Below the pieces are notes generated by a model. The model saw only the letters and a program-made list of their open reading frames with translations, was not told where the DNA came from and did no database searches. DNA of 64,000 nt from Corallococcus sp. EGB (lineage in GTDB: Bacteria > Myxococcota > Myxococcia > Myxococcales > Myxococcaceae). The stretch lies in NCBI RefSeq assembly GCF_019968905.1, contig NZ_CP079946.1, positions 3,844,001-3,908,000 of the forward strand. The letters are read 5' to 3'. Both the position numbers and the translations under genes were made by a program. This document shows, piece after piece, positions 16,601-23,862 of the stretch. The stretch's first letter is position 1. The number at the start of each line of letters is the position of its first letter.

Positions 16601-18028
16601 GCGCTCCTGTCGCGGCTGAGCGGCCAGGAGGAGGTGGTGGTGGGCTCGCCCATCGCGGGCCGTCCGGCGCCGGAGCTGGAGGACATGCTCGGGTGCTTCG
16701 TGAACACGCTGGCCCTGCGCACGCGCTTGGACGCGGGGGAGGGCTTCCGCGCGCTGCTCGCCCGCGTGCGCGAGGTGATGCTGGGCGCGTACGCGCACCA
16801 GGACGCCCCGTTCGACCGCGTGGTGGAGGCGGTGCATCCGGCGCGCGAGCCGGGCCGCTCCCCGCTGTTCCAGGTGCTCTTCGTGCTGGAGAACGCGCCC
16901 GTGTCCCAGCCCATGGGCCCCGGACTGTCGCTGAGCTTCGTGGACGTGGAGCGCCAGTCCGCCAAGTTCGACCTGACGCTGGCCCTGTGGGAGGAGCCGG
17001 AGACCGGCCTCACCGGCGTGCTGGAGTACAACCGCGACCTCTTCGACCCGGGCACCGCCACGCGCTGGGCCGGCCAGCTGCGAGCCCTGCTGGAGCAGGC
17101 GGTCCTCACGCCGGACGCGCCGCTGTCCCGCCTGAGGGCGGGCCCCGCCCCCGCGGAGCTGCTGGTGCCCCTGCGACCCCAGGGCACGCGCCCGCCGTTC
17201 TTCTGCGTGCACGCCATTGGCGGCACGGTGTGGGGCTACGCGGAGCTGGCGCGGCAGCTGGGCGAGGACCAGCCCTTCCACGGCCTCCAGGCGCCGGGCC
17301 TGGAGAGCGGACAGCCGACGGTGGACTCACTGGAGGACCTGGCCGCGCTCTACGTGGAGGCGATGCGCACGGTGCGGCCCCACGGCCCCTACCGGCTGGG
17401 CGGCTGGTCCATGGGCGCCCTCATCGCCTTCGAGATGGCGCGCCAGCTGCTGCGCCAGGGCGAGCAGGTGGAGCGGCTTGTCTTCATCGAGCCCAGCCCC
17501 ACGTCCTACGCGAGGGGCCAGCGCGTGGACGACCCCACGACGCAGGGGCAGCTCTTCACGGTGAACCTGGCGCACACCACCGGCCTGCCGGAGACGCTGC
17601 CCCCGGACGTGCCGCCAGGCGACTCACACCGCCTGCTGCGCTACCTGCTGGAGGCCGGACAGCGCACGGGCGTGTTCGGCGCGGAGGTGGGGCTCGCGTG
17701 GCTCCAGCGGCGCCAGCGCGTCTTCAACGCCTGCCTCGCCGCGCTCTCCGGCCACGTCCTCGAGCCGCTCGGGGTGCCGGTGTGGCTGCTGCGCGGCACC
17801 GAGGCCAACGTGGACGAGGGCGGCGACCGCACCCGGGGCTGGGCCGCGCTCACCCCGGACCCGCGGGTGGTGGACGTGCCGGGCACCCACTACTCCGTGC
17901 TCCAGTCGCCGCAGGTCGAGGTCCTGGGCCGGGCCCTGGCCCGCGTGCTGGAGTCGCCCCCGGAGGAGTCCTCCAGCCCCACGGAGGCCGGTACGGAGCG
18001 CACCCCCACGGCGGGCCCGCGTCCCTGA
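10643..18028 (+). CDS. Nonribosomal peptide synthetase, C-A-T-A-T-C-TE
   Basis: A 2461-residue multidomain enzyme. C1 has HHAIADG at about residue 158. A1 has FTSGSTGRPKG at 633; its pocket residues read DVWHVSLVDK, a recognised serine code. T1 has GGNSLL with the pantetheine Ser at 1028. A2 has YTSGSTGRPKG at about 1286; its pocket reads DLFNNALTYK, an alanine-type code. T2 has GGHSLL with Ser 1670. C2 has HHIISDG at 1863, and the TE has GWSMG with Ser 2256 and a late GTHYSVL histidine. There is no C domain between T1 and A2, and C2 is followed directly by TE with no A-T. ATG 10643 is preceded by GAGG and is followed by the expected C1 N terminus. The likely product is a short Ser/Ala-containing peptide or acyl peptide. 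No MbtH, PPTase or exporter is seen nearby. Confidence 0.92.
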   Translation: MPMTPEEKRAKLARLLAEKARVARRAPASFSQERMWFLEQWSPGSALFNMPAVVRLTGALDPDALGRGLQSLVERHEPLRTTLREEEGRPVQVIAPSLVLKLEREDLRGVPEAGREAHAWRAVTRDAQRPFVLSEGPLVRATLYALAEEEHLLLLNLHHAIADGWSMGVLVRELAAVYAAARAGTSARLEALPLQYADFAAWQRATLQGEALESQLSWWRGKLDPDARLELPADKARPATLGSAGARQFLTLSRELTQTLRDFSQRHGTTLFVVWVSAFLSLVYRYTGQEDVALGTLVSGRDRAELEGLIGLFINTLVLRTPLSGGLRFRELMARVGDTVSEAQAHQGVPFEKLVETLKPERSSSHLPLFQVMVIHQNAPGAVLQQEGLTLEVLPVTTDTTKHDLTLYATELPQGLRLSAEYSTDLFEAPTLARLLAHLRTVLVGALAAPDTALRDLPLLSEEERRQLLVDWHGARQVYPEQEDLASLVEAQVARTPDRVALAFGDATLTYAQLDARANQLAHRLREWGVGPESRVGVCLERSLELVVSLLAVLKAGGAYVPFDPGYPAQRLTWMFQDARPTVLLAQEHLVPGLPPHGARVVCVDAEAEVLSRLPAHAPARQTLPDALAYIIFTSGSTGRPKGAMNAHRGVCNRLRWMQTEYRLGADDGVLQKTPFSFDVSVWEFFWPLMTGARLVIARPGGHQEPAYLARLIREAGVTTLHFVPSMLQVFLEEPEARGCASLRRVVCSGEALPLELKERCLQVLPHAGLHNLYGPTEAAVDVTYFACTPGDGRRSVPIGRAVANTSILILDPVFQPVPVGVAGELYIGGVQVGRGYQSRPDLTAERFLPDPFSALPGARLYRTGDVARWLPDGEVEYLGRADFQVKVRGLRIELGEIETALEQHPTVRQAVVLAREDVPGDKRLVAYVAGRAGQTLDVDGLKASLQARLPEYMVPTAFVVLDALPLSPNGKVDRNALPAPTLERAAQEARVPPQTPTEEVIAALFGELLGVADVGARDDLFRLGGNSLLATRVLARLRARFGVELPLRVLFQHPTVRQLARCVDDARAGAAAPVERAAPVQERHPVLPLTEDTAPEDTGGPPALNPEAPVLSAEERHRVLVTWNDTAKDFPRDACLHHLVEAQARRTPDAVAVVAGPVRLTYREMEQRAGSLARRLRALGVGPEVRVGLCVERNADMVVGMLGILKAGGAYVPLDPTYPRERLAFLLEDARGPALVAHAHLVPALPAHGCQVVCLEDDAEPLGQASPDASLTLSPLPENLAYLIYTSGSTGRPKGVAIPHRAAVAFLTWVHGVFSAEELQGVLACTSLNFDLSVFEVFAPLTRGGRVILARNALHLAELPQASEVTLVNTVPSAMAQLLRLGALPPSVRTINLAGEALPASLARQVFDTPTVQRLYNLYGPSEDTTYSTFARVRPGEVPPIGRPLSNTRAYVLDADLRPVPVGQPGALYLAGEGQSRGYLHRPDLTAERFLPEPFGPPGSRMYKTGDRVRYRPDGALEYLGRDDFQVKVRGFRIELGEVEAAVQAAPGVREAVVLAREDVPGDKRLVAYAVARDGQTLDAAALKDGLRRTLPEYMVPTAFVVLDALPLNSNGKVDRKALPVPVLERASPRPYEAPHTPTQQLLAGLWRQLLGVERVGLTDHFFELGGHSLLATQVVSRLRASLRVELPLEAFFHAPTLQALAARVDAAREAGDASSAVPPLLPMPRTGRLPLSFAQQRLWLLDRLEPGSSAYTILAALRLTGPLHTRALVRSFHALHQRHESLRTVFREDAQGPLQVILPELPPALGFVDLGGVPEAEREREALALAAAQAEVPFDLARGPLVRGLLVRLGARHHLLVVTLHHIISDGWSSAVLTRELSSLYHAFSADQPPSLPALPLQYVDYALWQRAWLTEDVLASQLAYWRRQLAGAPAALELPTDHPRPAVQTFRGGRVPVRLGLPLSESVKALGHREGVTPFMVLLAGLQALLSRLSGQEEVVVGSPIAGRPAPELEDMLGCFVNTLALRTRLDAGEGFRALLARVREVMLGAYAHQDAPFDRVVEAVHPAREPGRSPLFQVLFVLENAPVSQPMGPGLSLSFVDVERQSAKFDLTLALWEEPETGLTGVLEYNRDLFDPGTATRWAGQLRALLEQAVLTPDAPLSRLRAGPAPAELLVPLRPQGTRPPFFCVHAIGGTVWGYAELARQLGEDQPFHGLQAPGLESGQPTVDSLEDLAALYVEAMRTVRPHGPYRLGGWSMGALIAFEMARQLLRQGEQVERLVFIEPSPTSYARGQRVDDPTTQGQLFTVNLAHTTGLPETLPPDVPPGDSHRLLRYLLEAGQRTGVFGAEVGLAWLQRRQRVFNACLAALSGHVLEPLGVPVWLLRGTEANVDEGGDRTRGWAALTPDPRVVDVPGTHYSVLQSPQVEVLGRALARVLESPPEESSSPTEAGTERTPTAGPRP

Positions 18029-18039
18029 GGCGCACAGGG

Positions 18040-18061
18040 CCCGGAGGACCGGCCTCCTGGG
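18040..18061 (+). terminator. Candidate hairpin terminator after the NRPS
   Basis: Twelve bases after the NRPS stop, CCC-GGAGG / CCTCC-T-GGG forms a stem of 8 pairs with one bulged T around a 5-base loop. There is no U-run, so factor-independent termination is uncertain. Confidence 0.4.
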
Positions 18062-18087
18062 AAAGCGGCTGGGCAGGGCAGGGCACA

Positions 18088-18327
18088 TCAAGATGGGTGA
18101 GCAGCCCACCCGCTCACGTCGTCCCGGTTGTCGAGTTCCAGGAGGGCGTCACGCGGGTAGCTTTCCAGATCCTCCCCCAGCCACCGTTCCCCGGGCCGGG
18201 AGAGGTGGAAGCGCAGCGTGCAGGTGTTGCTGCACCCGAGGATGGTGGTGAAACGCTCCTCCGCCGGCCGCACACCCTGGATCCGGGCGTTTCGCAGGTA
18301 CGCCTGCATCAGCACCTTCGACCTCAC
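18088..18327 (-). CDS. Small hypothetical protein, last gene of an eroded mini-operon
   Basis: A 79-residue protein starting at a GTG (18327) that overlaps the stop of the preceding - strand frame as GTGA. The sequence (SKVLMQAYLRNARIQG..., TTILGCSNTCTLRFHLS, ERWLGEDLESYPRDALLELD) is balanced, not low-complexity, and reads as a real protein. I do not recognise its family. The position at the end of a chain of overlapping small frames resembles an immunity or partner protein of a toxin-like gene (inference, weak). Confidence 0.45.
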   Translation of the reverse strand: MRSKVLMQAYLRNARIQGVRPAEERFTTILGCSNTCTLRFHLSRPGERWLGEDLESYPRDALLELDNRDDVSGWAAHPS

Positions 18328-18598
18328 GGGGCCACCTCGCCCAGGTAGTACAGTCCCTTCTGGACGGACGAGGCAAACCTGGCGTCCGTCGTCAGCAGCT
18401 CGTTCACCCAGCGGGCGCGTTGGTGAAGCTGCGCGTCGCGGGGTTGTACAGGTACTTCGCACCCGTCTGCGCATCCTGGATGTGGATGCGGCGGCGCGGC
18501 GCGTACGGGCGCCAGCCGCACGCTCACGCGCTGCTCCGCAGCGGGTACACGTGGCCGTGGCGGGGGCGCAAGGCATCGATGACCGGGGGAGCGCGAGT
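18324..18598 (-). pseudogene. Frameshifted remnants of one or two small - strand genes
   Basis: Reading right to left, a frame ending in IDALRPRHGHVYPLRSSA stops at a TGA (about 18525). This overlaps a GTG that opens a 67-codon frame (18527 to 18324) ending in LLTTDARFASSVQKGLYYLGEVAP. The middle of that 67-codon frame is Pro/His/Cys-rich nonsense, whereas a second frame across the same bases reads much better (RRRIHIQDAQTGAKYLYNPA) before hitting a TGA. The natural reading therefore switches frame twice, indicating an indel-damaged gene. The first fragment has lost its N terminus where the DUF4236 gene begins. No family identified. Confidence 0.45.
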
Positions 18599-19930
18599 AT
18601 GGGATTCCGGTTGCGCCGAAGTGTGAAGCTGTTGCCTGGTGTCCGACTCAACGTGGGCCGTGGACGTTCCTCCGTGAGCGTGGGAGGACGCGGGGCGCGG
18701 GGCAACTTCTCCTCGAAAGGGATTCGTACGACCGTTGGCATCCCAGGGACAGGACTATCCTGGACGTCGAGTTCAGGAAGCTCCCGGCCCCGATATGCTC
18801 GTGCCTCCTCCAACCGTGAGGTGGCCTCTCGACAACGGAAGGCTGAGCGTGAACTGCTCAAGGCCCAGGCGGAGCAGGCGGTGATGGAGGAGGCACGAGA
18901 GCATGATGAGCTTGTCCATTGCTGGCGCCAGATGCCTGCGCTTCCCACGGACGCTGATGACCTTGCCGCATTGAGTGAGCGGCCTTTCGCGTGGCCCATC
19001 CCCCAGCCACCTGACGAGCTCCAGGAGCGGCGCCAGTTCCGTGTGGAGGTCCAACGACGTGTCCTATGCGATCGGAGCGACGGCGGGCCGTTCCTCCTCT
19101 TGGGGGGACTGGCCTTCCTGATCTTCAAGGGCGTGGACAGTCAATTGAATGAAGCGATGGGATGGGGCGCTGCGGTCCTGGGCCTGTCGCTGGGACTGCT
19201 GCCCATGGTCGCCTTCGGGCTCAAGCGCTCTCTGGAAATTCAACGAATCATCTCCGAGCGCTTTGAGGAACATTGGCCCAAACATTGGCAGGCCGTGCAG
19301 AGTACCTTCACGGCGAAGCAACAGCCTCTGCTGGACTGGCCCGAGCAGGAGCGGGCGAGGATCGAGTTGGCGAAGCGTGTCATGGATGGCGAGGTGGAAG
19401 CCATTGAAGAGGCTGTTTCAACCTGTCTCGAGGAGATCGACTTTCCTTTCGAGACACAGGCCCGCGTCGGTGTCGGCGACAGCCGGCGGGCCTACGTCCT
19501 GCTCGACCTGCCGGAACTCGAGGACGTCATTCCCGAGGTGAAGTCGAGGGCGCTTGCGAACGGCACGCTCAAGGAAGTGCGCCGAACCCGACAGGAGCGC
19601 AACGCTGACTACCTGACGCTGGTGAGCGGGCTCGCGCTTCAGCTTGGGCGCTCCGCGCTTTGTGCCGGCCCGACCCTTCAAACCATCCACATCGCTGCAT
19701 ACACACAGCGCAGGCAGCGGGGGACTGGCGAACTCCGAGACGAGTACGTCTACGAAGTAGCTCTGGAGAGGAAAGAGTCGGCGCGGTGGACGGCAGCGAC
19801 GGTGGATCCGCTCGAGGTCTTCAAGGTCGCGAAGGCGCGATGTGACCTGCGTGATAACGAGGAGTTGAAAGCGATCCGCCCTCCCGACTGGGCGGATGCG
19901 GCGACTGGGCGATTTGAAGTCGCGGGGTAG
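18599..19930 (+). CDS. DUF4236 domain protein with two membrane segments
   Basis: A 443-residue protein. Residues 1-55 are a DUF4236 domain: MGFRLRRSVKLLPGVRLNVG, then SVSVGGRGA, then a glycine-rich GIRTTVGIPGTGLSW. This domain is common at the N terminus of bacterial membrane-associated proteins of unknown role. A charged helical region follows (about 70-110), then two hydrophobic segments (GPFLLLGGLAFLIF and AAVLGLSLGLLPMVAFGL, about 160-205) and a 240-residue soluble C-terminal part with no domain I recognise. ATG 18599 has GGGGAG 8 bases upstream and begins exactly at the conserved MGFRxRR. Base composition is lower in GC than the neighbours, suggesting it arrived with the eroded genes on its left. 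Confidence 0.65.
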   Translation: MGFRLRRSVKLLPGVRLNVGRGRSSVSVGGRGARGNFSSKGIRTTVGIPGTGLSWTSSSGSSRPRYARASSNREVASRQRKAERELLKAQAEQAVMEEAREHDELVHCWRQMPALPTDADDLAALSERPFAWPIPQPPDELQERRQFRVEVQRRVLCDRSDGGPFLLLGGLAFLIFKGVDSQLNEAMGWGAAVLGLSLGLLPMVAFGLKRSLEIQRIISERFEEHWPKHWQAVQSTFTAKQQPLLDWPEQERARIELAKRVMDGEVEAIEEAVSTCLEEIDFPFETQARVGVGDSRRAYVLLDLPELEDVIPEVKSRALANGTLKEVRRTRQERNADYLTLVSGLALQLGRSALCAGPTLQTIHIAAYTQRRQRGTGELRDEYVYEVALERKESARWTAATVDPLEVFKVAKARCDLRDNEELKAIRPPDWADAATGRFEVAG

Positions 19931-19992
19931 CCGGCCTCCTTGGCGAGGTCAAGGCAGCCCGACAGCAGCGACGCCGAAAGCGCGAGCATCAG

Positions 19993-20017
19993 TGGATGCG
20001 GCGGGAGTCGAACCTGC
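19993..20017 (-). other. tRNA T-arm/acceptor-like fragment
   Basis: On the - strand, GCAGG-TTCGACT-CCCGC followed by CGCATCC-A has the shape of a tRNA T arm (4 of 5 stem pairs, canonical TTCGA loop) and the 3' acceptor strand plus discriminator base. No D arm, anticodon arm or matching 5' acceptor is found upstream, where the kinase coding region lies, and no CCA follows. It is at best a tRNA 3'-end remnant, of the type left by integrase-mediated insertion. Confidence 0.3.
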
Positions 20018-20019
20018 TG

Positions 20020-21774
20020 CTATTCGAACACGCCGATGCCCGGGTCGCTGCCACCGGACTTCGTGGGCTTCGTGGGCCGGGGCGGCGGCGCGGTCCGCAC
20101 CGGCTCCAACCGCACGTTCACACGCTGCTCCGCCGTGTCCGCGAGCCGGCTGTAGTCCAGCGTCTTCTCCTGGTCCTGATGCCCGGCGAGCTTGAAGCGC
20201 AGCTCGGTGACCTTGGAGCGCGGCATGAGCAGCTTGGTGGGAGTCGTGCCGATCTGCACGTCGCCGTCGAAGATGGCCGCGCCCGCGGGAGTGGAGATGA
20301 ACTCCACCGTCACATCCTGCGGCAACGCCGCCGGAGGAGGCGTCGCAGGCTGCTCCTGCACTCGCGTGGGCGGCGCTTCCACCGGCGCCTTCGGAGGCGT
20401 CATCGCCACGGGGGCCGGCTGCGTCGGCGCCGTCTCGCCTCCACCCTTCGCCATCACGAACGCCACGCCCGCGCCAATCAGCAGCAACGGCACGCCGATG
20501 ATCGCCGCCTTCACGCCCCCGGACATGCCCTTGGGCGGCGGCGGAAGCTCTGGCTCGGCAGCGCGGGGCGCGGGCGGACGAGACCTGCTCGCGGCCGCCG
20601 GCGCCGGGCTGTTCGCGTTGGTCGTCCCACGCGGAGCAGGGGCCTGCGCTCCCGCTGGCGGCGTCCCCCGGGGCGGAGCCATGCCCACGCGTGAGCCCGT
20701 CTTGCCCGTGGCCGGTGCCCGTCCCGCGCGGCTGCCCGAACCCAGCCGGCTGCCCGAACCCGCTCGGCTCCCCGAACCCGCGCGGCTGCGGCTGCCCGTC
20801 CCGCGCTCGGCGCCGGGGACACCGCCCGTGGGGTGCGCGTCCAGCTCCTCCGGGGACAGGCCCTCCACCGCGTCCAGCAGCGCGTCGATGAACTCCTGCG
20901 CGTTCTGGTACCGGTCCTCTTTCTCCGGCGCGAGCGCCTTGGCGAAGAAGGCGTCCAGCTCCGGCGGCACCGGCGCGCCCTGGCGCTTGCTGTTCACCGG
21001 GGGCACGGGCTGCGTCAGCGACGCCGTCAGCGCCTTGCGCACCGTGTTCGCGCCGTAGGGCGAGCTGCCCGTGAGACAGAAGTAGAGCACGCCCGCCATC
21101 GAGTAGAGGTCGGAGCGCTGGTCCACGGACTCGCCGCCGGCCTGCTCGGGCGGCATGTACTGCGGCGTGCCGAGCACCTGGCCCGTGGAGGTCAGCTGCT
21201 CCTCCTCGTCCTGCTCCAGCGCCTTCACCAGACCGAAGTCCAGCACCTTGACGAAGTCCTTCCCGTCGAGCGCCTGGACCATGATGTTGTGCGGCTTCAG
21301 GTCGCGGTGGACGCACCCCTCTTCATGCGCGTGCGCCAGCCCCAGCGTGGCCTGCTCCAGCAGGTTCACCGCGCGGCGCAGCGTCAGGGGCCCTTCGCGC
21401 TTCACCAGCTCCTTGAGGCTCTCCCCCTTGAGGAGCTCCATCACGTAGTAGCAGGTGCCGTCCGCCGCCCGGCCGAAGTCGAAGATGGTGATGACGTTCG
21501 GGTGGCGCAGCCGGCTGGCGATCTCCGCCTCGCGGCGGAAGCGCTCGAAGAACTGGGGCGCCGCGGCGAGCGACGGGTTGAGCGTCTTCACCGCCACCGG
21601 CCGCTGCACGGACGTCTGCGTGGCGCGGAACACCATGCCCATGCCGCCCTGGCCCAGGACGCTCTCAATCTTGTAGCGGCCGTCCAGCACCTGGCCCAGG
21701 AGCTGGAGGCTCTGCGCCGCGCACAGGTGATCTTGACCTTCGGTACTACCGCAGTGGGGACAGGGGGCGGCCAT
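20020..21774 (-). CDS. Ser/Thr protein kinase with N-terminal zinc ribbon and PEGA-like tail
   Basis: A 584-residue Hanks-type kinase. An N-terminal CPHCG...C zinc-ribbon-like segment precedes the kinase domain (about 35-300), which carries GQGGMGMVF, the VAVKTL lysine, HRDLKPHN, DFGLV and MPPEQ. A Gly/Ser/Arg repeat linker follows (about 325-365), then a Pro-rich stretch and a single transmembrane helix (about 425-447, VKAAIIGVPLLLIGAGVAFVM). The periplasmic tail has a PEGA-type domain (TVEFISTPAGAAIFDGD...). I chose MAAPCPHCG over the upstream ATG because nothing conserved precedes it. It probably senses envelope conditions and phosphorylates cytoplasmic targets. It is divergent from the ABC-F gene (shared 124-bp gap). 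Its TAG stop lies against the tRNA-like fragment. Confidence 0.88.
   Translation of the reverse strand: MAAPCPHCGSTEGQDHLCAAQSLQLLGQVLDGRYKIESVLGQGGMGMVFRATQTSVQRPVAVKTLNPSLAAAPQFFERFRREAEIASRLRHPNVITIFDFGRAADGTCYYVMELLKGESLKELVKREGPLTLRRAVNLLEQATLGLAHAHEEGCVHRDLKPHNIMVQALDGKDFVKVLDFGLVKALEQDEEEQLTSTGQVLGTPQYMPPEQAGGESVDQRSDLYSMAGVLYFCLTGSSPYGANTVRKALTASLTQPVPPVNSKRQGAPVPPELDAFFAKALAPEKEDRYQNAQEFIDALLDAVEGLSPEELDAHPTGGVPGAERGTGSRSRAGSGSRAGSGSRLGSGSRAGRAPATGKTGSRVGMAPPRGTPPAGAQAPAPRGTTNANSPAPAAASRSRPPAPRAAEPELPPPPKGMSGGVKAAIIGVPLLLIGAGVAFVMAKGGGETAPTQPAPVAMTPPKAPVEAPPTRVQEQPATPPPAALPQDVTVEFISTPAGAAIFDGDVQIGTTPTKLLMPRSKVTELRFKLAGHQDQEKTLDYSRLADTAEQRVNVRLEPVRTAPPPRPTKPTKSGGSDPGIGVFE
20729..20791. 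repeat. 18-bp tandem repeat inside the kinase linker
   Basis: Three near-identical 18-base units (20729, 20747, 20765) of the form CGGCTGCCCGAACCCGCG, and a partial fourth, encode the GSGSRA repeats of the kinase linker on the - strand. Copy number of such in-frame minisatellites often varies between strains and changes linker length. Confidence 0.75.
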
Positions 21775-21898
21775 GGGTGGCGGGAGTATAGGCAAGCCCC
21801 GCGTTCCGCCCAACCGGGGAGATGTGCTCCCTGGGCAGCCGGGCAGGCATCAGAACCGTTCCTCTAGGGCTTCCCGGCTGTTATCTCCCCCCTCCGCC

Positions 21899-23860
21899 AT
21901 GAGCCTCGTCATCGCCCAGGACATCAGCCTCGCCTACGGAAAGAAGGTCCTCTTCGACGAGGACAATTTCACCCTCGGTCCCAGGGACCGGGTGGGCCTG
22001 GTGGGGGCCAACGGGACGGGCAAGTCGTCCCTGATGAAGATCATCGCCGGGGTGAGCCAGCCGGACGGGGGCACCGTCCAGTACAGCCGCCGGGCCCGGG
22101 CGGGCTACCTGCCCCAGGAGATCGCCGGCCTGCCGGAGGGGACGGTGGTGGAGGCGGTCATGAGCACCGTCCCCGGCCGGGACTCGCTGGAGGCGCGGCT
22201 GAAGGACACGGAAGCCGCGCTCGGGGGCACCACGGACGAGGAGGAGCAGCTGGAGCTGGCGCAGACGCTGGCGGACCTCCACGCGGAGCTGGACGACTTC
22301 GAGAACCGCTACGGCCGCCACCACGCCGAGCGCATCCTCAAGGGCCTGGGCTTCAAGGAAGAGGACCTGCTCAAGCCCACCCAGGCGCTGTCCGGCGGCT
22401 GGCGCATGCGCGCGGCGCTCGCGGGCCTCTTGCTCCAGGACCCGGACCTGCTCTTGTTGGACGAGCCCACGAACCACCTGGACGTGCCCACGCTCGCGTG
22501 GTTCGACGGGTTCCTGCGCCGCTCCAACAAGGCGATGGTGCTCATCTCCCACGACCGCGACTTCCTCAACCGGCAGATCAACCGGGTGGTGTCGCTGGAG
22601 ATGGAGGGCGTGCGCGAGTACACCGGCAACTACGAGGACTACAAGCGCCAGCGCGCCGAGGAGATGGTGCTCCTGCAGGCGCGGGCGGAGAAGGTGGAGC
22701 AGCGCCGCGCGGAGCTGCAGAGCTTCATCGACCGGTTCGGCGCGAAGGCCACCAAGGCGAAGCAGGCGCAGAGCCGCGCGAAGATGCTGGCCAAGCTGGA
22801 GAAGGTCCAGGTCCTGGAAGAGCGCCAGACGATGAAGTTCCGCTTCCCGGAAGTGGAGCGCTCGGGCCGGGACGTGGTGCTGATGGAGGGCATCACCAAG
22901 CGCTACGGCTCGCTCACGGTGTACGACGGGCTGGACGCGCGGCTGGAGCGGGGCCAGCGCATCGCCGTCGTGGGCGCGAATGGCGCGGGCAAGACGACGC
23001 TGCTCAAGATGGTGGCGGGGGAGCTGGCGCCGGACAGCGGCAAGGTGACGCTGGGGCACAACGTGGTGGTGGGCTACTACGCGCAGCACCACGCGGACAA
23101 GCTGGACCGGCGCAACACCATCCTCGAGGAGGTGCTCCCCCTGGCGGCGGACAAGCCGCAGAGCTACGTGCGCGGCGTGCTGGGCGCGTTCCTCTTCAGC
23201 GGCGACGACGTGGACAAGCCCATCGGCGTGCTGAGCGGCGGCGAGCGCGCGCGCGTGGCGTTGGCGAAGCTGCTGCTGGTGCCGTCCAACTTCCTGCTGA
23301 TGGACGAGCCGACGAACCACCTGGACCTGGACTCGTCGGAGATGCTGATTGAGGCGCTGAAGCTGTACGGCGGCACGCTCCTGTTCGTGAGCCACAACCG
23401 CAGCTTCATCAACAACCTGTGCACGCACGTCTGGGAGGTGGCGGACGGCAAGCTCACGTCGCACCCGGGCAACCTGGACGAATACCTCTACCACCAGGAG
23501 CAGCAGCGCCTGGCGGCGGAGGGCGCGGACACGGGCGTGTCGAGCGGGAAGGGCGGGGCGGCGGCCAGCGGTCCGGTGTCGGAGAAGGACCGCAAGCGCA
23601 TGGAGGCGGAGGCGCGTCAGCGGCGCTCCGTGGTGGAGGGCCCCATCAAGAAGGAGATCGCGAAGCTGGAGGAGCGCATCGCGAAGGTGGAGGCCGAGCA
23701 GAAGGAGCGCGAGGCGCAGCTGGCGGACCCGGTGCTCTACAACGACTTCGCGAGGGCGAAGCCGCTGATGGACGCGCACCGCACGGGCAAGGAGGAGTTG
23801 GAGGATCTCTATGCCCGCTGGGAGGCCGCGCAGGAGAAGCTGGCGGCGGCCCAGGCGTAG
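21899..23860 (+). CDS. ABC-F family ATPase (Uup/YheS-like)
   Basis: A 653-residue soluble protein with two ABC cassettes and no membrane segments. Cassette 1 has GANGTGKS, the signature LSGGWRMR and the Walker B run LLLLDEPTNHLD. Cassette 2 has GANGAGKTT, LSGGERAR and LMDEPTNHLD. A charged interdomain helical linker (about 245-310) and a C-terminal coiled-coil arm (about 560-650, KRMEAEARQRR...) fit ABC-F translation factors that bind the ribosomal E site, where they modulate translation or rescue stalled ribosomes; some also give antibiotic resistance. Start is MSLVIAQDIS at 21899. It converges on gspC with 2 bases between the stop codons. Confidence 0.92.
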   Translation: MSLVIAQDISLAYGKKVLFDEDNFTLGPRDRVGLVGANGTGKSSLMKIIAGVSQPDGGTVQYSRRARAGYLPQEIAGLPEGTVVEAVMSTVPGRDSLEARLKDTEAALGGTTDEEEQLELAQTLADLHAELDDFENRYGRHHAERILKGLGFKEEDLLKPTQALSGGWRMRAALAGLLLQDPDLLLLDEPTNHLDVPTLAWFDGFLRRSNKAMVLISHDRDFLNRQINRVVSLEMEGVREYTGNYEDYKRQRAEEMVLLQARAEKVEQRRAELQSFIDRFGAKATKAKQAQSRAKMLAKLEKVQVLEERQTMKFRFPEVERSGRDVVLMEGITKRYGSLTVYDGLDARLERGQRIAVVGANGAGKTTLLKMVAGELAPDSGKVTLGHNVVVGYYAQHHADKLDRRNTILEEVLPLAADKPQSYVRGVLGAFLFSGDDVDKPIGVLSGGERARVALAKLLLVPSNFLLMDEPTNHLDLDSSEMLIEALKLYGGTLLFVSHNRSFINNLCTHVWEVADGKLTSHPGNLDEYLYHQEQQRLAAEGADTGVSSGKGGAAASGPVSEKDRKRMEAEARQRRSVVEGPIKKEIAKLEERIAKVEAEQKEREAQLADPVLYNDFARAKPLMDAHRTGKEELEDLYARWEAAQEKLAAAQA

Positions 23861-23862
23861 GC

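Noticed and set aside
12287..17281. A 1664-codon open frame on the - strand
   Set aside because: It is antisense to the NRPS and has the Arg/His/Gly-rich composition produced by reverse frames of 70% GC genes.
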